A stretch of 64,000 nt of DNA from Hydractinia symbiolongicarpus (taxonomy: Eukaryota; Cnidaria; Hydrozoa; Anthoathecata; Hydractiniidae), in contig NC_079881.1 in assembly GCF_029227915.1 (NCBI RefSeq), positions 11,817,501-11,881,500 of the forward strand, given 5' to 3'. Below the pieces are notes generated by a model. It had not been told where the DNA came from, did not search any database, and saw only the letters and a list, made by a program, of their open reading frames with translations. The position numbers and the translations under genes are program-made. Shown in pieces: positions 47,831 to 59,695 of the stretch. Every line of letters starts with the position of its first letter. Within the stretch, counting starts at the first letter, position 1.

Positions 47831-50129
47831 CAAGCAGTATTTGTATATATTTATTTGGGTGTGTGTTTATAGAAAATATAGCAAATTAATTTTTTTTGAC
47901 CATTTTTGTGTTATTACAGGAGTAACGTTGGCAATATTCTCAGGCTAAAAGCAATATTTTCAAGCTTTTTTGATTTGTTAAAAAAGTCTAAAGATCACAT
48001 CTAATCAACTGGTTTAATAAAATATGCTTTCTAGAATGATGGACGGAAGGTCGTAGAATGTGATCAAACAATTGAGTCATACTCATTTCACAAGAGAGCA
48101 TGTTTTATTTTTAACACTTACTAATTTTTGTGAGAGATGACTCACAAAGTGACAAGCACAAACTGGAGATCAAATGAGGTTGTAAATATCTGATTTACGT
48201 ATTGTAATAATTTTTTTATACTTTAATCCTCCGAATGGAAGGCCTGTTCTTATACAAGGTTATAAGCTTTTTATCTTGGGCTTATTCATGGATACTGATT
48301 GGCTAATACAGGGGTTGGTGGTTGGTTGGGGTTATATTTGTAGGTTTACAGTATAGGGTATTTAAAATGTACGCTCTCTATGAGGTAGTAGAGGGTCCAG
48401 TCACGTATCTTTATTTTTCAAAGACGAAAAGTGACGTCGCGTCATACTCTTTCAATCATCAGAAAGATTTTTGCCACTGACGTTTTAGTAAACTACCTGG
48501 TAGGATTGTTACTTTAATGTTGGGCACACACTTTGAATACTCATGGCTCATTATAAGCAATCCGTGGATTTGTCCTAATTTTTCCTTTTTAGGACAAATT
48601 TTTATTTCTTCCCTTCAGGAGTTAATTATTGCACTTTCGTTTTACAAATGTGACTAACGCGAGGATTTGTGACGCGCAACACTTAAAATAACGACGACGT
48701 CATAAAACGCCGTGATTCATTACCGAGATGACGCAAGAAAACAAACATTAATTTAATGATAAAGATAATGATGATTGTAATGTTACAATGTTGCTATGAA
48801 CAGATATCGGAAATAAATTGGTGTCTTTATAAACAGACTATTTAGATATTGGAGCCAGTCCGTGTTATCGACTATGAATGTTAATTACCTGTCGTTAAAA
48901 TACAACACCGAAATATATGTACATTTTTAAGACAAACTGTCGCCTAAACTTGACCCTAGTAAATTAGAAGTATATTTAGTCAAAAGTTTAACTCGGTGAG
49001 CAAAGACTATGAGTCGAATAAAAGCAAAGTCGATTTTTAAATAAATTTAAGGATGGAAGATTGTCCCCTAAAAGTCAAAATGATTGATGGGAAGTTGATG
49101 GTTCATGTGTTGTCTTTGTAGATAATCTACTGCGGTTAAAATTGAAAGTAGCAGCCAAGTTTATGATACAATACAACAGCAGTAATTCAATGTTGTCAAT
49201 ATCACAGCGCCACAATACTGTTATGTAATTGGCATGCAACTAAGTTACACATCGTTTGTTTTACATGTGTTTAAAAATTAACATTCATAAGATTGTTATA
49301 TTGAAGAAATTTATAAGATGAAGATTGCGAAGTAGCGAATTTCCAAATTTTTTAGGTCTTTAAAGAAAACCTCGTTTTCTTTTACATTGTATGTGATTTT
49401 CTGTTTGCTGTATCGCGAGCTAGGTAATATAGTATTGTGAGAATTTTCCTCACTTTTTCCTTTCTGCTGCAGTCAAAACAAAAAGGAAAAACCAACCGTG
49501 TTAATAGAGGTTACTAAATCAGTTAACTGGAGTGATGGGCTAAATTTAAGTTACCAGTATTATATTGCTTGCCAAGAATGATAGTCAATTTTTTCATATA
49601 GTGATGAGCAGGTAAGACTAATATGTGGACTTTATGGTATTTTTTCTTATTTAGTTTTTTCAAGCTAGACTCAGAATTGTTTTTATGGATTACCTTAAGA
49701 GAAGAAATTGCTTGCCAAGGAAAGGATTTAGGAATTGAAGTTCTCAAATGAAACCGCAAATTGCGAAATAATAAATTGCGAGTGTGCAGTCAAACGAAAA
49801 CACGTTCGTGCGCTGTCTCGATTTCAAAAAAGATTTAAGATGGCCCCAAAAACGCAGTTGATAAATGCACATATTTCTATTGAAATTGGAGAATTAAATA
49901 TCTCAAATAGCTGACATCAAATAACTAATGATTTGCTAATTGAATTTCCGCGCCCGAAGGCGTAGGAAATTCTTTAAAACCGTCGTTTTTTTCTTTCGGA
50001 GCATTTTTTGAGAAAAAATCGACCCTGGGATTTCGCGTTCCCCTGAGAGTAGGATAGTATTGGTATAACTGACTAACTAACCCTGTCCCAAATGGTCAGT
50101 TGCAACGTCACAGATTTAAACTTCGTACC
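47831..50129. other. intergenic, no gene seen
   Basis: AT-rich with only short open frames. 48575-48601 is a short hairpin (ATTTGTCCTAA and its complement around TTTTTCC). The segment from about 49945 (CGCGCCCGAAGGCGTAGG) may be the beginning of the repeat that contains the tandem array below. Confidence 0.4.
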
Positions 50130-50530
50130 CAAGTCATCTAAATGACGTTTCAGGCCAAATTTGGTATTTGTTTTCAACAAAATGTGGCACAGTTAAGAAA
50201 AAAAGTATGCTGAACATAATGGTGACATCATGATTTTGCTTTTTGTCACCTAAATGTCATTTTAGGCCAAAATTGGTCCAAAAATTAAAACTACTTTATT
50301 TATAACAAAATTTGGTACAGTTAACAAATAAAGTATGCTGAACATGATGGTGACATCAAAACTTTGGTTTTTTGCCATCTTAAATGTCATTTTAGGCCAA
50401 AATTGGTTTCAAGAATTAAAACTACTTTATTTTCGACAAAAAATGGCACAGTTAATAAAAAAAGTATTCTGAAAATGATGGTCACATCAAAATTTTGATT
50501 TTTTGTCAACTAAATGCTGTTTGAGACCAT
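50130..50530 (+). repeat. tandem repeat, period about 128-131 nt
   Basis: Three to four diverged units share TAAATGTCATTTTAGGCCAA, then AATTAAAACTACTTTATTT, then ACAGTTAA-AAA-AAGTAT, then CTGAA-ATGATGGTGACATCA. The spacing of the ACAGTTAA motif (about 50190, 50319, 50449) gives the period. Confidence 0.8.
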
Positions 50531-53500
50531 AAACATGACACGTTTCGTTTTGTTTGCGTTTGTTGTAAGATATAATGTCGCTTGTGTGCTTTATCTTCAG
50601 AGCTTCACGCACCCAACCCCTTTAAATGTTTGGCACGATAACACAACGAATTAGCAGGTTTTCAAATATTTTGGTAGTGAGCAGAAATTCTTAGAGCCCC
50701 CAGGGCTTCTTGTTTTCATTAAAATTAAATGAAAATTCAACCTCGCTATTAAGGCATTTTGCTTTTTAAATTATTTGATAGCTGCTCCGTAATAACGGCT
50801 AAAGGGCCAAGAGACCCCAGGGACGAGAATGAAGAAAATTTCAAAGGGGTAAGAACTAAAGTAAAATGCAAGATAAAATTCTTCTTGCTTAAAAAATGAA
50901 GAATAAAATTTGCATTAATTAATAATATTAATTCTGAAATCTTTTCTTTCTTGCCAGAATGTAGGCCCATTGAATTAACAACATTAAGAACGAAAACTCC
51001 AGATGAAAAAAAAAAATCAGCGAGGCCTGATTTAATACTGTTTTTCGTCGTATCCTTAAACATTAACCGTTTTGATCCTCGATATCCTTTCAAATAACAT
51101 TCTGAAGAAATAACTAATTATATTAACAATTACAAGGGCACTAAAGTTTGTCATTTTTGGCGCCATTGTGGGCGCGCATGTGCAAAAACATTTATGATAG
51201 TTAAGTTTGATTACACCGCCACAACTAAAATTGACAGTCCTTCAGTTGTAAAAAATTCGTCAGATGTATACTGACGGGGAACCTCGTCCCCAGGACTTTT
51301 CGTCTCTCGTCGGCGCTGCGCTTATTGATAGTCCCATATGCAAAAAGAGACAACCGGTCCTAGGATCGAGGTTGCTGACCGGACACTATAGCATATATAG
51401 CTTATAAATACTATTTCATCATGGTAAAAGAAACACCCAATATAAAATTGCAATCCTGCTCCCCAAGGTTTTGTCAAAGCGTCTACAATCCCTCACAAAA
51501 ATTCTGAGACTCCCCCTTCCCCTAAATACAATGTTGGCGTCTCTTATGCACAGATTCGTTTCTGCTATACTCGTTCTACTCGTTTCACGTCAACATTGAG
51601 GTAGGTGGGGCAGGGGGAGCCATGATACAAAACTAAGTTACAGACTATTAATTGCAGTCTCAATACTTTTTGGTGAGGGATTGTAGCGCTTACTTTTTAT
51701 CAAAAAGGCAAGAACCGTGGGGACAAAGTTGTAAAATTACATGAAAGCAAAATAACAGTTTTAATTTTTCACGGGAATAATCGCACAGCAGAAATTAGAA
51801 AATAACAATTTTTTGAAATAATTTACGAACAAATAATACCAAACCGTGCAATGACCCTTAATCAGCCAACAATGACCAACAACGACCCTCAGTGAGCCCA
51901 ATTAGCAATCAGTGACCTCCAATCATTTTCAGTTTCTCATAATAGATCAAAAACAATAATCAGGAAACCAGTGATTTTTTACAGCAGTTGAATAAGACGA
52001 AAGATGCGAAAGGCTGAAATACGTTATCAATTCTTATGACATTTGTAAATTTTCTTTGTAAAAAAGGCAGAACATTGAACTAAAATGGATGTAATAAATG
52101 CTGAAAAACTTGGTTCATGGAATAGCGACCCTGCGCTTTACAATGACTCCTTACACAGCATTTGCTACGTCCTTTATAATCAAAATTTAGGCAAAAATTT
52201 TTAAAAAGTATAAATTTTTGATGTAACCTTTGAAGTAAATTTGTTTGAATAAATGCCTTGTATAAACCAGGTCGAAGTGCATTTCGAAAAATAATATATA
52301 CATACATTTATACACAACTATCCTTTTTTGTTTCATTTTCTATTGCAACGATATTTTATGACATCGTTCATTTTATGTGTGGTGTTGAAAGTTTTGTTTT
52401 CAAAATGTGCACAGCGTCTAAGTAAAGTTCAAATTATAGTTTAAAATAATCGAAACATTGAAACTTATATTTCAATAAAGCCAAATCTCGGGGATTTCCT
52501 TCATTTCTACCATTGGCGAGATTAAGTTCTCGCATAATTCAAGAAATAGCAAAAGGTTTTCTCGCAAAAATACAATTGTACTACGTGTAAGAAAAACTAC
52601 TAATTATGATCATTATTTGGAAAAAGAACCATGGACTAATTTCGTAATTAAAGTCTTTTATTTATTCTTATTCTGGTTGCAGGTTGTGTGACCCAATAAA
52701 AGTTTTTATTTTTATTTTAGCCTCATGTCTCTCTTTTACAAACTTGTTTGCTTATAAAACAACGCGTACGCAATAAGTTAATACACGATAATCGACTCAT
52801 GAAATAAAAATGTCTGTCTCATTAATTAACATCATCGCAATGTGTATTAATTTTCTCTCCCTTTTTCTCGAATTGTGACTTCTATACAACTTTCCCACGT
52901 CCAATTAAAATCATCTAAAATATCCAGTCAATTTATTTCAACCGTGACCAAATTGAAACAGCGTCATTCTCGTTCCCTCTGGGCTCAAGAATAAAACAGC
53001 GTATAAGTATGCGCGAAGACTGAAGGAGAGGCTAGATGATAATGATGTTACTTTCATCAACAACAGTTCAAAATAAGTTGCTAAACAACTGTGGAGTGTG
53101 TGTAGTATGTCATGGCCGAACATATGAAGAAATAAAGAACTAAAGCTAAATTTCCTTGTTGTTTTAAAACGTGTATTAAGACTCAATGAAAAAAAAAAAC
53201 GAATTATGTATTATTATTCATTTCTCCTTACATCAAAAACGTAGAAATTTGAATTTTAAGACCAACTCCATTTGGGTGAGCTCATAATTAATTGACATGA
53301 GTGACACATAGATGACATGGGTGACACGCAGGTGACCCGCACCCACACAGGTAGATAAGTCGGACTGTTTTAAATAAACAACTTTGTACCACGTTGGGCT
53401 GCTAGTTGAGAAAATTAAATTGTTTGCTAACGGTCAGGAAATAACCACTCACCCATTGTCTACTATCGCCATTTTTTTAAAAAGTTGTCGAAAATCTATC

Positions 53501-54186
53501 AGAAAAGAATGGGTACGAGAGAAACCAGAATTGAAAATTACTTTGTATTACCACAACAATAAAACCGACGTCTGATGTTGTTTTAATTCTCCGTGACTTG
53601 TTGAATTTTGTGCCTGTAGCTAGTTTAAGTGGCATGTTTTGTAATTAAAAGTACAGAGCAGCAGTAGTTTTGTTCATCGTATATACATCATTTGGTGCAG
53701 GATGCAGGGGAGGGGATGGGGAGACACTTTATATTTGATTGAATGTATGCACAGTTTGATGTACACGCTTTTTATAAGAACTTTGATCGAAGGCTGGCTG
53801 TTCTTTTCTTTTTAAGCTTTATATAAAAAAATTGTTTTTTGTTGCTATACAAGCAGAAACAATAATCTGCAACTTAAGAGAGAAGTGAAGGAGAATACAT
53901 ATCCAGGATTTTTTTGTGTGGAAAAATTTAGGCCCGGTGTTTTTCTAGTTCATGAACAAGGGATTTCACCTTTGGATTATCCTTTTTTGTCCTGTTTAAG
54001 ATACTGAAGGCTAACGCTATTCGCTTGTTAAGAAAGATTAAGTCCTGGTTTAGTTCGTTCCATTCAAAACACGACACAAACCTTTCAGTATTCACATTTC
54101 TTTTAAAACTAACAACAAAATATAATAAATAATTTTAAAACAATATTGTTATGTACAACATTAAATAAATATTGGTGTTTCGCTTT
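50531..54186. other. intergenic, no gene supported
   Basis: Contains transposon-type debris (for example AGACCCCAGGGACGAG near 50810 and GGAACCTCGTCCCCAGGAC near 51280) and AT-rich spacer. The 114-codon minus-strand frame at 50749-51093 covers this debris and is not considered a gene. A 53384-53575 frame of 63 codons begins without ATG and has no recognised domain. TGACATGAGTGACAC-like short repeats occur at 53295-53345. Confidence 0.4.
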
Positions 54187-54825
54187 TCAGATTTCATGGA
54201 CAAAGTTTGCTATCATGCATACTTTATTTCCAAAAGGGCTGCCCGAGATGCACTGACACGCGCCCAGCATTTTGCATAAGCAGAAGGATTCTGCTCCTTG
54301 ATAGACACAGTCGCTGTCGGTTTCACATGACTTTAAAAAACGACACTAAAAAAGTAGAAAAAAAAAATTAATCAAATAATAATATGTAAAAAAGGAAATA
54401 CATTATATTCAGCAAGTTAACCTGGACTTTAGTAAGGTACAACAACAACAAAATGCTCGATAAACGTTTGCAAATATTCAGGAAAATTGAAAATAATATG
54501 GCCCCTTTCCTGGAGCTATTGTTTTGGTGGTTAGGAAAGGAAACATAACCAAGATAATCAACATCCGACATTTTTAATAAAACGCGTTTACACTGTCTCC
54601 ATTTTATTTGATGTAAGCCATTAAAGTCGAAAATCTATAGCACGTTACGCAGCTTCTTCATTGGACTATATCCTACTAAACTTTCAACTTTAAGTGGCAT
54701 GTTTCCAAAGCAACCACTGCAGAGGGAAAAAAAAATATATTGTCGCAATCAACTTACTTCATTGTTGTATGGCTTGCATGTTGCTATGGTAACGAGCAAT
54801 AAAATGCCCACCACGACTGCGTGAC
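54187..54825 (-). CDS. secreted cysteine-rich peptide (partial, start exon not found)
   Basis: Two minus-strand exons join in phase: 54825-54758 (donor GTAAGT) and 54345-54187 (acceptor TTTTTTAG, stop TGA at 54187-54189). The first encodes a hydrophobic signal-peptide core (HAVVVGILLLVTIATC) followed by KPYNNE. The second encodes 52 residues with eight Cys in the pattern C-x5-C-x5-C-x8-C-x1-C-x5-C-x1-C-x10-C, so up to four disulfides are possible. The upstream exon must end in phase 1; the ATGATG at 55040-55035 with a GTGAGC donor does not fit that phase. The product is probably exported. It could be antimicrobial, a signalling peptide, a venom-type peptide or a structural cysteine-rich protein. 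I recognise no family, and nothing here shows toxicity. Confidence 0.7.
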
Positions 54826-55149
54826 CTAAAAATAAACTCCATTAAATTCGAATATTTGAGGTTAATATATTGGCATTTGTTGAATTTTATAAGCGAATAC
54901 TAAAAAAGTGTAAACTCTTTCAGATTGTTACTCTACAGCTACTAAATCGATAGCTACTGAATCGAATAATATTCCACAGATAGAATGGACCTAAATTGTG
55001 TTCAATACAAAAATTGGCTCACTTTGTAAGAGGACATCATGTTTCAATGGGTTCTGATAAATTTAAATTGCTATAAAAATGCGCCTGTAAGCTCACTCTC
55101 CGAGAAGTTTTAATGGTCTATTCTGTGCGTAGAAAATTCCTCAAATTAA

Positions 55150-55236
55150 GAAAACAAACAAACAAACAAATAAACAAACAAGCAAAAAAACAACAACAAG
55201 TAAACAAACAAGCAAAAAAACAACAACAAGTAAACA
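55150..55236 (+). repeat. AAAC-rich microsatellite with a 36-nt duplication
   Basis: AAAC units (AACAAACAAACAAACAAATA) run into two copies of a 36-nt block containing AAACAAGCAAAAAAACAAC. The minus-strand frame through it is low complexity (repeats of CCFFACLF). Confidence 0.9.
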
Positions 55237-57665
55237 GTGCACACGTGATATAAAAAATTCTATACCTTTGCATAATGAATTCATTTTTCTTGCAGTATAA
55301 TGATATATCTACCTCTGTGATGGATGTCCAAGACAGTGTACTGATTCCTTCAATTACAAGATGTATACTTTTATAAGAAAACTGTTGCAATTAAGAACAA
55401 CATTATTTCTGGTTCGTTAACATTAAACGAATAATTAGTAGCCAACGTAATCATATCCGCTCCGAAATGTCAACCCTCTATCTGTCATCTTTAATGACAA
55501 CTTGGTCAGAAAAACAAAATAATAATTTGACTAATGTCTGTCATATGCTCCTACTGTCTTGATCTCCTACGTAGAGATTTTTTATTTGTTGTGACAACAA
55601 TGATCCGCACGCATTTTTTAAAACGAAATCTGTTGATAAAAACTTAGCAATAGAATTGATGTTTTGAATTGATGGTCGAAAGTTATTTAGTTTTTTTTGC
55701 AAACTATAATTTAAATTAAAGTTGACGGGGGATATTTTTTACAGTTTTAAGGCCACTTCTTTTTTTCGAGCGTGCTTGGTCGCAGCTCCTAGCGTTTAGT
55801 ATCTGGGCATTTTGGCGCCATTGAGAGTCAACTTTCACCTTTAAGAATTGATATAATTTAAGAAAACGCTACCATCTTTAATGTATTGGAAATTGAGTAT
55901 ATTGAGCGCCGACTTTTAAACGTTGTGCAGCCATGAACGATTTAATGGGGAGCAGAATTTACTCCACTTTAAATGCACGTCTATTTACACAGAAGACGTA
56001 TGAAATAAATGATTTCAGTAAGAAACACCGTATTAGAAAATCCTTGGACCTAAAATTGGGGTGAAAGTTTAAACGTTAATTGTTAATATATCGAATTCAC
56101 AAATAAGAGAAATCCATATATTTATAATAAGATTCCATTGTGTGAAGTCGTTTATTTAGACGTACATGCTAGCTAGGTAGATACTAGTAAAATCTTTTTA
56201 ATTTAGCGTTGAGCACTTACTTCAGAGCGCTTCAGTAATAATTGTTAAATTTATAAATAAATGTAGAGAAGAGAGGCATTATATAAAGGGGAAAAATGTT
56301 TATTATAAGCTAAATTATAACAAAATTGATATAGATTAGGTGGTTGGTGTAATTTGGAGAATATACGGAACCGCAGACCTTGTCAATCACACGGTTTTCA
56401 GAATGTCACGATCGATGTCTCCATAAAGAAGGTTATAACCCGGTTATGGGAATAGTAATTGTGACAGTTGAATATCCGTACATATTACAACAGTTTTGTC
56501 ATATTGAGAAATAACTTTCTTTGTCAGGAATGTTCTCCCGCGAGATGTTTTTTTGAACTCCTAGTTCAACCAGTAACCCACTGTGTCTGTTTTGTGTTTA
56601 CTTGTCAGATTACTAAGACAGAAAATGTCGTTTCACATTGATGTAAACAACGCAATTGACTGTCTTTAAACGATGTCAACACGCGATAAAGTGTAAAAAA
56701 CAGGAACTTATCATAGTTACCATTATAACATACATCATTTTAAACAAACATTAATACTTTTTCTTTGCTAGTAACAACCTAATTAGTTTTGGTTTCAAAA
56801 ATAATTGGGGGTGTTTCTCGTGGGGTAACTCCACCCTTGAAATGGTGGGAAACCCTATATGTCTATATGTCAATAAGTCGTGAAAATTTATTTTGAATTA
56901 TGAAATGAAATTTGTTTTTAGTTTGTGATTCCCATGACCTTATTATCCAACACATTACGACAGAAGTTTCTAATTCTTTTAGAGTTTATTTTCTGGCGCA
57001 TATGTTTACTCTCCTATTAGGGAAGAGGTTTCCTGGGGGGGTTGGATTTCAAGAACAGTGCCGTCGGAAGCGAAAGGGATAGGGGAGGACTTAACTCTCC
57101 TCTAATAATTCATTTAAAATGACAGTTCCTTAAAAAATAACATTAAATTAACAATAGATTTTTAGAGAGCGTCAGTCAGTGCGGAAGATTGCAAATTTAG
57201 TCCACAGACTAGCCTTACCAGCAAAAGTGTAAAACGATCCTTTCTAATAATAACAAGGAAAACACATTTGTTAGTCAAATTATTATTTTGCCGGACTGTG
57301 AATCGCATACATTTCACAGGACTGCACAATTTACAAAATACATCTTCTGTTCTTTCTTTTTTTTTCTTCATTCAATTTTTTGCAAATTATCAACAAAATT
57401 ACGCCTATTCTAAAACTAAGCTGATTGTCATTTATGCAGAGAAATCTTGGAAGTAATGATTCGTTTTTTAAAACTAAACCAAATTTTCCCACTCAAATCC
57501 CACTCTGTTTAAAAATTTAGTTAACATTTCGAAAGTAGCACACATCGATAGACAACTTTTTCTCCACTGTACGACATCTATTTGCAAGGGTTATGGCAGT
57601 ATTCATGACATGAAATAAAAATATAATTTATATAAACTCAAAGAATTATATTAACTATGTCTATG

Positions 57666-57695
57666 CTTGGAGGAAAGAATATTCTTTCCTCCAAG
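57666..57695. repeat. perfect 30-bp palindrome
   Basis: CTTGGAGGAAAGAAT followed directly by its reverse complement, with no loop. Confidence 0.95.
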
Positions 57696-58094
57696 GTCTA
57701 GGTAAAGCATGATTTGTGTTTAAAGTTTGCGATGCTACATCAGAGTTAGGAAGTTAACATTTTCGATAACTAGATTGTATTGTAGTGCAGACTCCAAAAA
57801 GAAACGAAAAAGACGCTTTTAGCTTAGCATTCAGCATAAAACCAGGATTGTTAGAAATGAACCTTTTTCAATACGAATTCTTAACAGGATAGAAAAATTC
57901 AATGTGACCACTAGACAAAAGTTATCATTTTGAGTGAAACGCACGCTTGATAGAGCCTCATGAAGCTCGAACTAACAATTGTAACAAATCAATCAGTCAA
58001 ACGTTAAAAAAATTATCTGTAAAGTAATCATGTACTTTTAATTGGTATGTACTTCATTGAGCAAGACGGCTAATATGTTGTAAACTAGTCATTA

Positions 58095-58106
58095 ATCCGT
58101 ATAAAA
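58095..58106 (+). promoter_or_regulatory. possible TATA box
   Basis: CCGTATAAAAGC is a good TATA consensus about 200 bases upstream of the signal-peptide-like open frame at 58304. Single-site match in AT-rich DNA, so only suggestive. Confidence 0.3.
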
Positions 58107-58244
58107 GCCCACAGAGTCGTCCGTAAACTACACGCTATTTCGTGTACCCGTAGCACGACGATTTTCTTCGGAAAGACACAGAACACGGTTATTATTAAAG
58201 AGGCTATTAAAAAACCAAAAAGTACTCTCGGTGGACGTGTCTAT

Positions 58245-58674
58245 TTCATGTATAACTGTTTCGTGCGTCCTTAGCACAAAGTAATTTTGTTACACGACGA
58301 AAAATGTACCGTTTTGTAATGAATCTTTTTTATCTTATATTTGTTCAATGTAGCACCTCTTGTCAAACTGCAATATTTCCAAACGGACATAGAAATTGGT
58401 TTTCAAAAAGAAACATCTCACTTTATACGTGTCTTCCTTTGTCATGCACCAACAGCATTTTCATGTATAACTGTTTCGTGCGTCCTTAGCACAAAGTAAT
58501 TTTGTTACACAACGAAAAATGTACCGTTTTGTAATGAATCTTTTTTATCTTATATTTGTTCAATGTATCACCTCTTGTCAAACTGCAATATTTCCAAACG
58601 GACATAGAAATTGGTTTTGAAAAAGAAACATCTCACTCTATACGTGTCTTCCTTTGTCATGCACCAACAGCATT
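58245..58674 (+). repeat. 215-bp direct tandem duplication
   Basis: 58245-58459 is repeated at 58460-58674 with only a handful of substitutions (for example in TGTAGCACC versus TGTATCACC, and GGTTTTCAA versus GGTTTTGAA). The spacing of the TATAACTGTTTCGTGCG motif (58251 and 58466) gives 215. Each copy carries a start codon and signal-peptide-like coding sequence. Confidence 0.95.
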
Positions 58675-58704
58675 TTTGCATCTACGAATGATTCGTCTGA
58701 AAGG
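58304..58704 (+). pseudogene. duplicated signal-peptide-like exon, probably disrupted
   Basis: Copy 1 opens with MYRFVMNLFYLIFVQC, a good signal-peptide profile, and stays open for 61 codons before running out of frame in copy 2 (stop at 58487-58489). Copy 2 repeats the first 33 codons, then a C-to-G change makes TGA after NWF. Beyond that stop copy 2 keeps the same frame and ends in a good splice donor (GAAAG/GTAAGA at about 58704). So copy 1 has the intact frame and copy 2 has the donor. I infer an ancestral first exon of a secreted protein gene, broken or complicated by the duplication. No downstream exon was identified and the family is unknown. Confidence 0.4.
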
Positions 58705-59286
58705 TAAGAACGTCTAACCACTAACTATATCAGCAAGCTTATTCCGCAACATGGCGTCCAAAGAAAGCTTGACGTTCAAACTTTATGGATAAACGTAGAA
58801 GAGACACCTTGGCGCAATTTAATAATTATACTATATTTGTTTTGTTATAAATAAATAAAATAATAAACATTTTGCTTTGCCTGATGATAGGAAAAGGATC
58901 TCCCGAAACGTCGCCTACTAAACTATCATGTTCAAGAAATGATAAACTTTCCACAGTAAAATAAAATAACCTTTGAAAAATTTTGGGATAAAGCAGTTAT
59001 GAACATTAAAAGAAAAAGTGAAAATCTTTTCTATCTGTCGGCTGACTTTTTTCATCCATGCGAGTAGAGATGGATTTGGGATGAAAAATTAAGGAATCAG
59101 TAGTATTAAATATACTTTGTGTCGAAGTATTTTAAAAATTGAGTAAAATTCTTAAATAAGTAGGTAACTCGTTACAAAATTTGGCAGCATGGAAGAAAAA
59201 CTGTTCTTGGATATTTCCAATTTCACTTTAGGTAGACGTATGTGTTTTGATTTCTTGTGTTGTTTGACATAATATCGAAATAATTC

Positions 59287-59341
59287 TTCAAATGTATTAC
59301 TGGAGACGTGTGTGAGACACGTCTCCAGTAATACATTTGAA
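59287..59341. repeat. perfect 25-bp inverted repeat, 5-nt loop, inside the LINE remnant
   Basis: 59287-59311 (TTCAAATGTATTACTGGAGA and on) is repeated exactly in reverse complement at 59317-59341 around GTGAG. It lies within the sequence for the C-terminal part of the reverse transcriptase ORF. Confidence 0.95.
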
Positions 59342-59673
59342 CCCATGTTGACGGTTTTCGTAGCAGGTTTTCGACAGAAAATAATGGCAAGGGCTCGGTT
59401 ATCGAGCGGTTGGATCTTTTCCTTGTTCGTCCTGTTAGTTTCACATGTTAAAATCGAATAATAAGTGAACAGTGGCAGAATCAAAGGCTGGAATATGGCT
59501 GCAGCAGCTTTTACAGTGGTCGTAATTATTGAAGAGGGTTCAGTCGACAAACTATTTTTCTGTAGGCGACATCAATGTGGTCAGCCAAGTGAAGACATTT
59601 GTCCAGCTTGATACCAAGGTATTTAAAAGAACCCGTTTCTGAGATAGAATGATGTCGATAACCAATGTTCAAG

Positions 59674-59695
59674 TTAGGGTTAGGGTTAGGGTTAG
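59674..59695 (+). repeat. interstitial telomere-type tract, (TTAGGG)3TTAG
   Basis: Three perfect TTAGGG units and a partial fourth lie within the minus-strand reverse transcriptase. The frame ends in a stop inside the tract, and the next homologous block (FKYLGIKLD) lies in a different frame beyond it. Confidence 0.95.

Larger units (their letters stand above)
54826..58090. other. intergenic, no gene supported
   Basis: AT-rich. Apart from the simple repeat at 55150-55236 and the palindrome at 57666-57695, no feature was recognised. The missing first exon of the cysteine-rich peptide gene should lie in the first part of this stretch. Confidence 0.35.

Noticed and set aside
50749-51093. 114-codon minus-strand open frame
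   Set aside because: Spans transposon-type debris and low-complexity sequence; no domain or conserved motif.
53384-53575. 63-codon plus-strand frame with a basic, globular-looking composition
   Set aside because: Begins at TTG rather than ATG, has an in-frame stop just upstream and no clear acceptor; kept only as a remark.
55118-55390. 90-codon minus-strand frame near the cysteine-rich peptide gene
   Set aside because: Its cysteines come from the AAAC microsatellite, and it does not splice in phase to the peptide exons.
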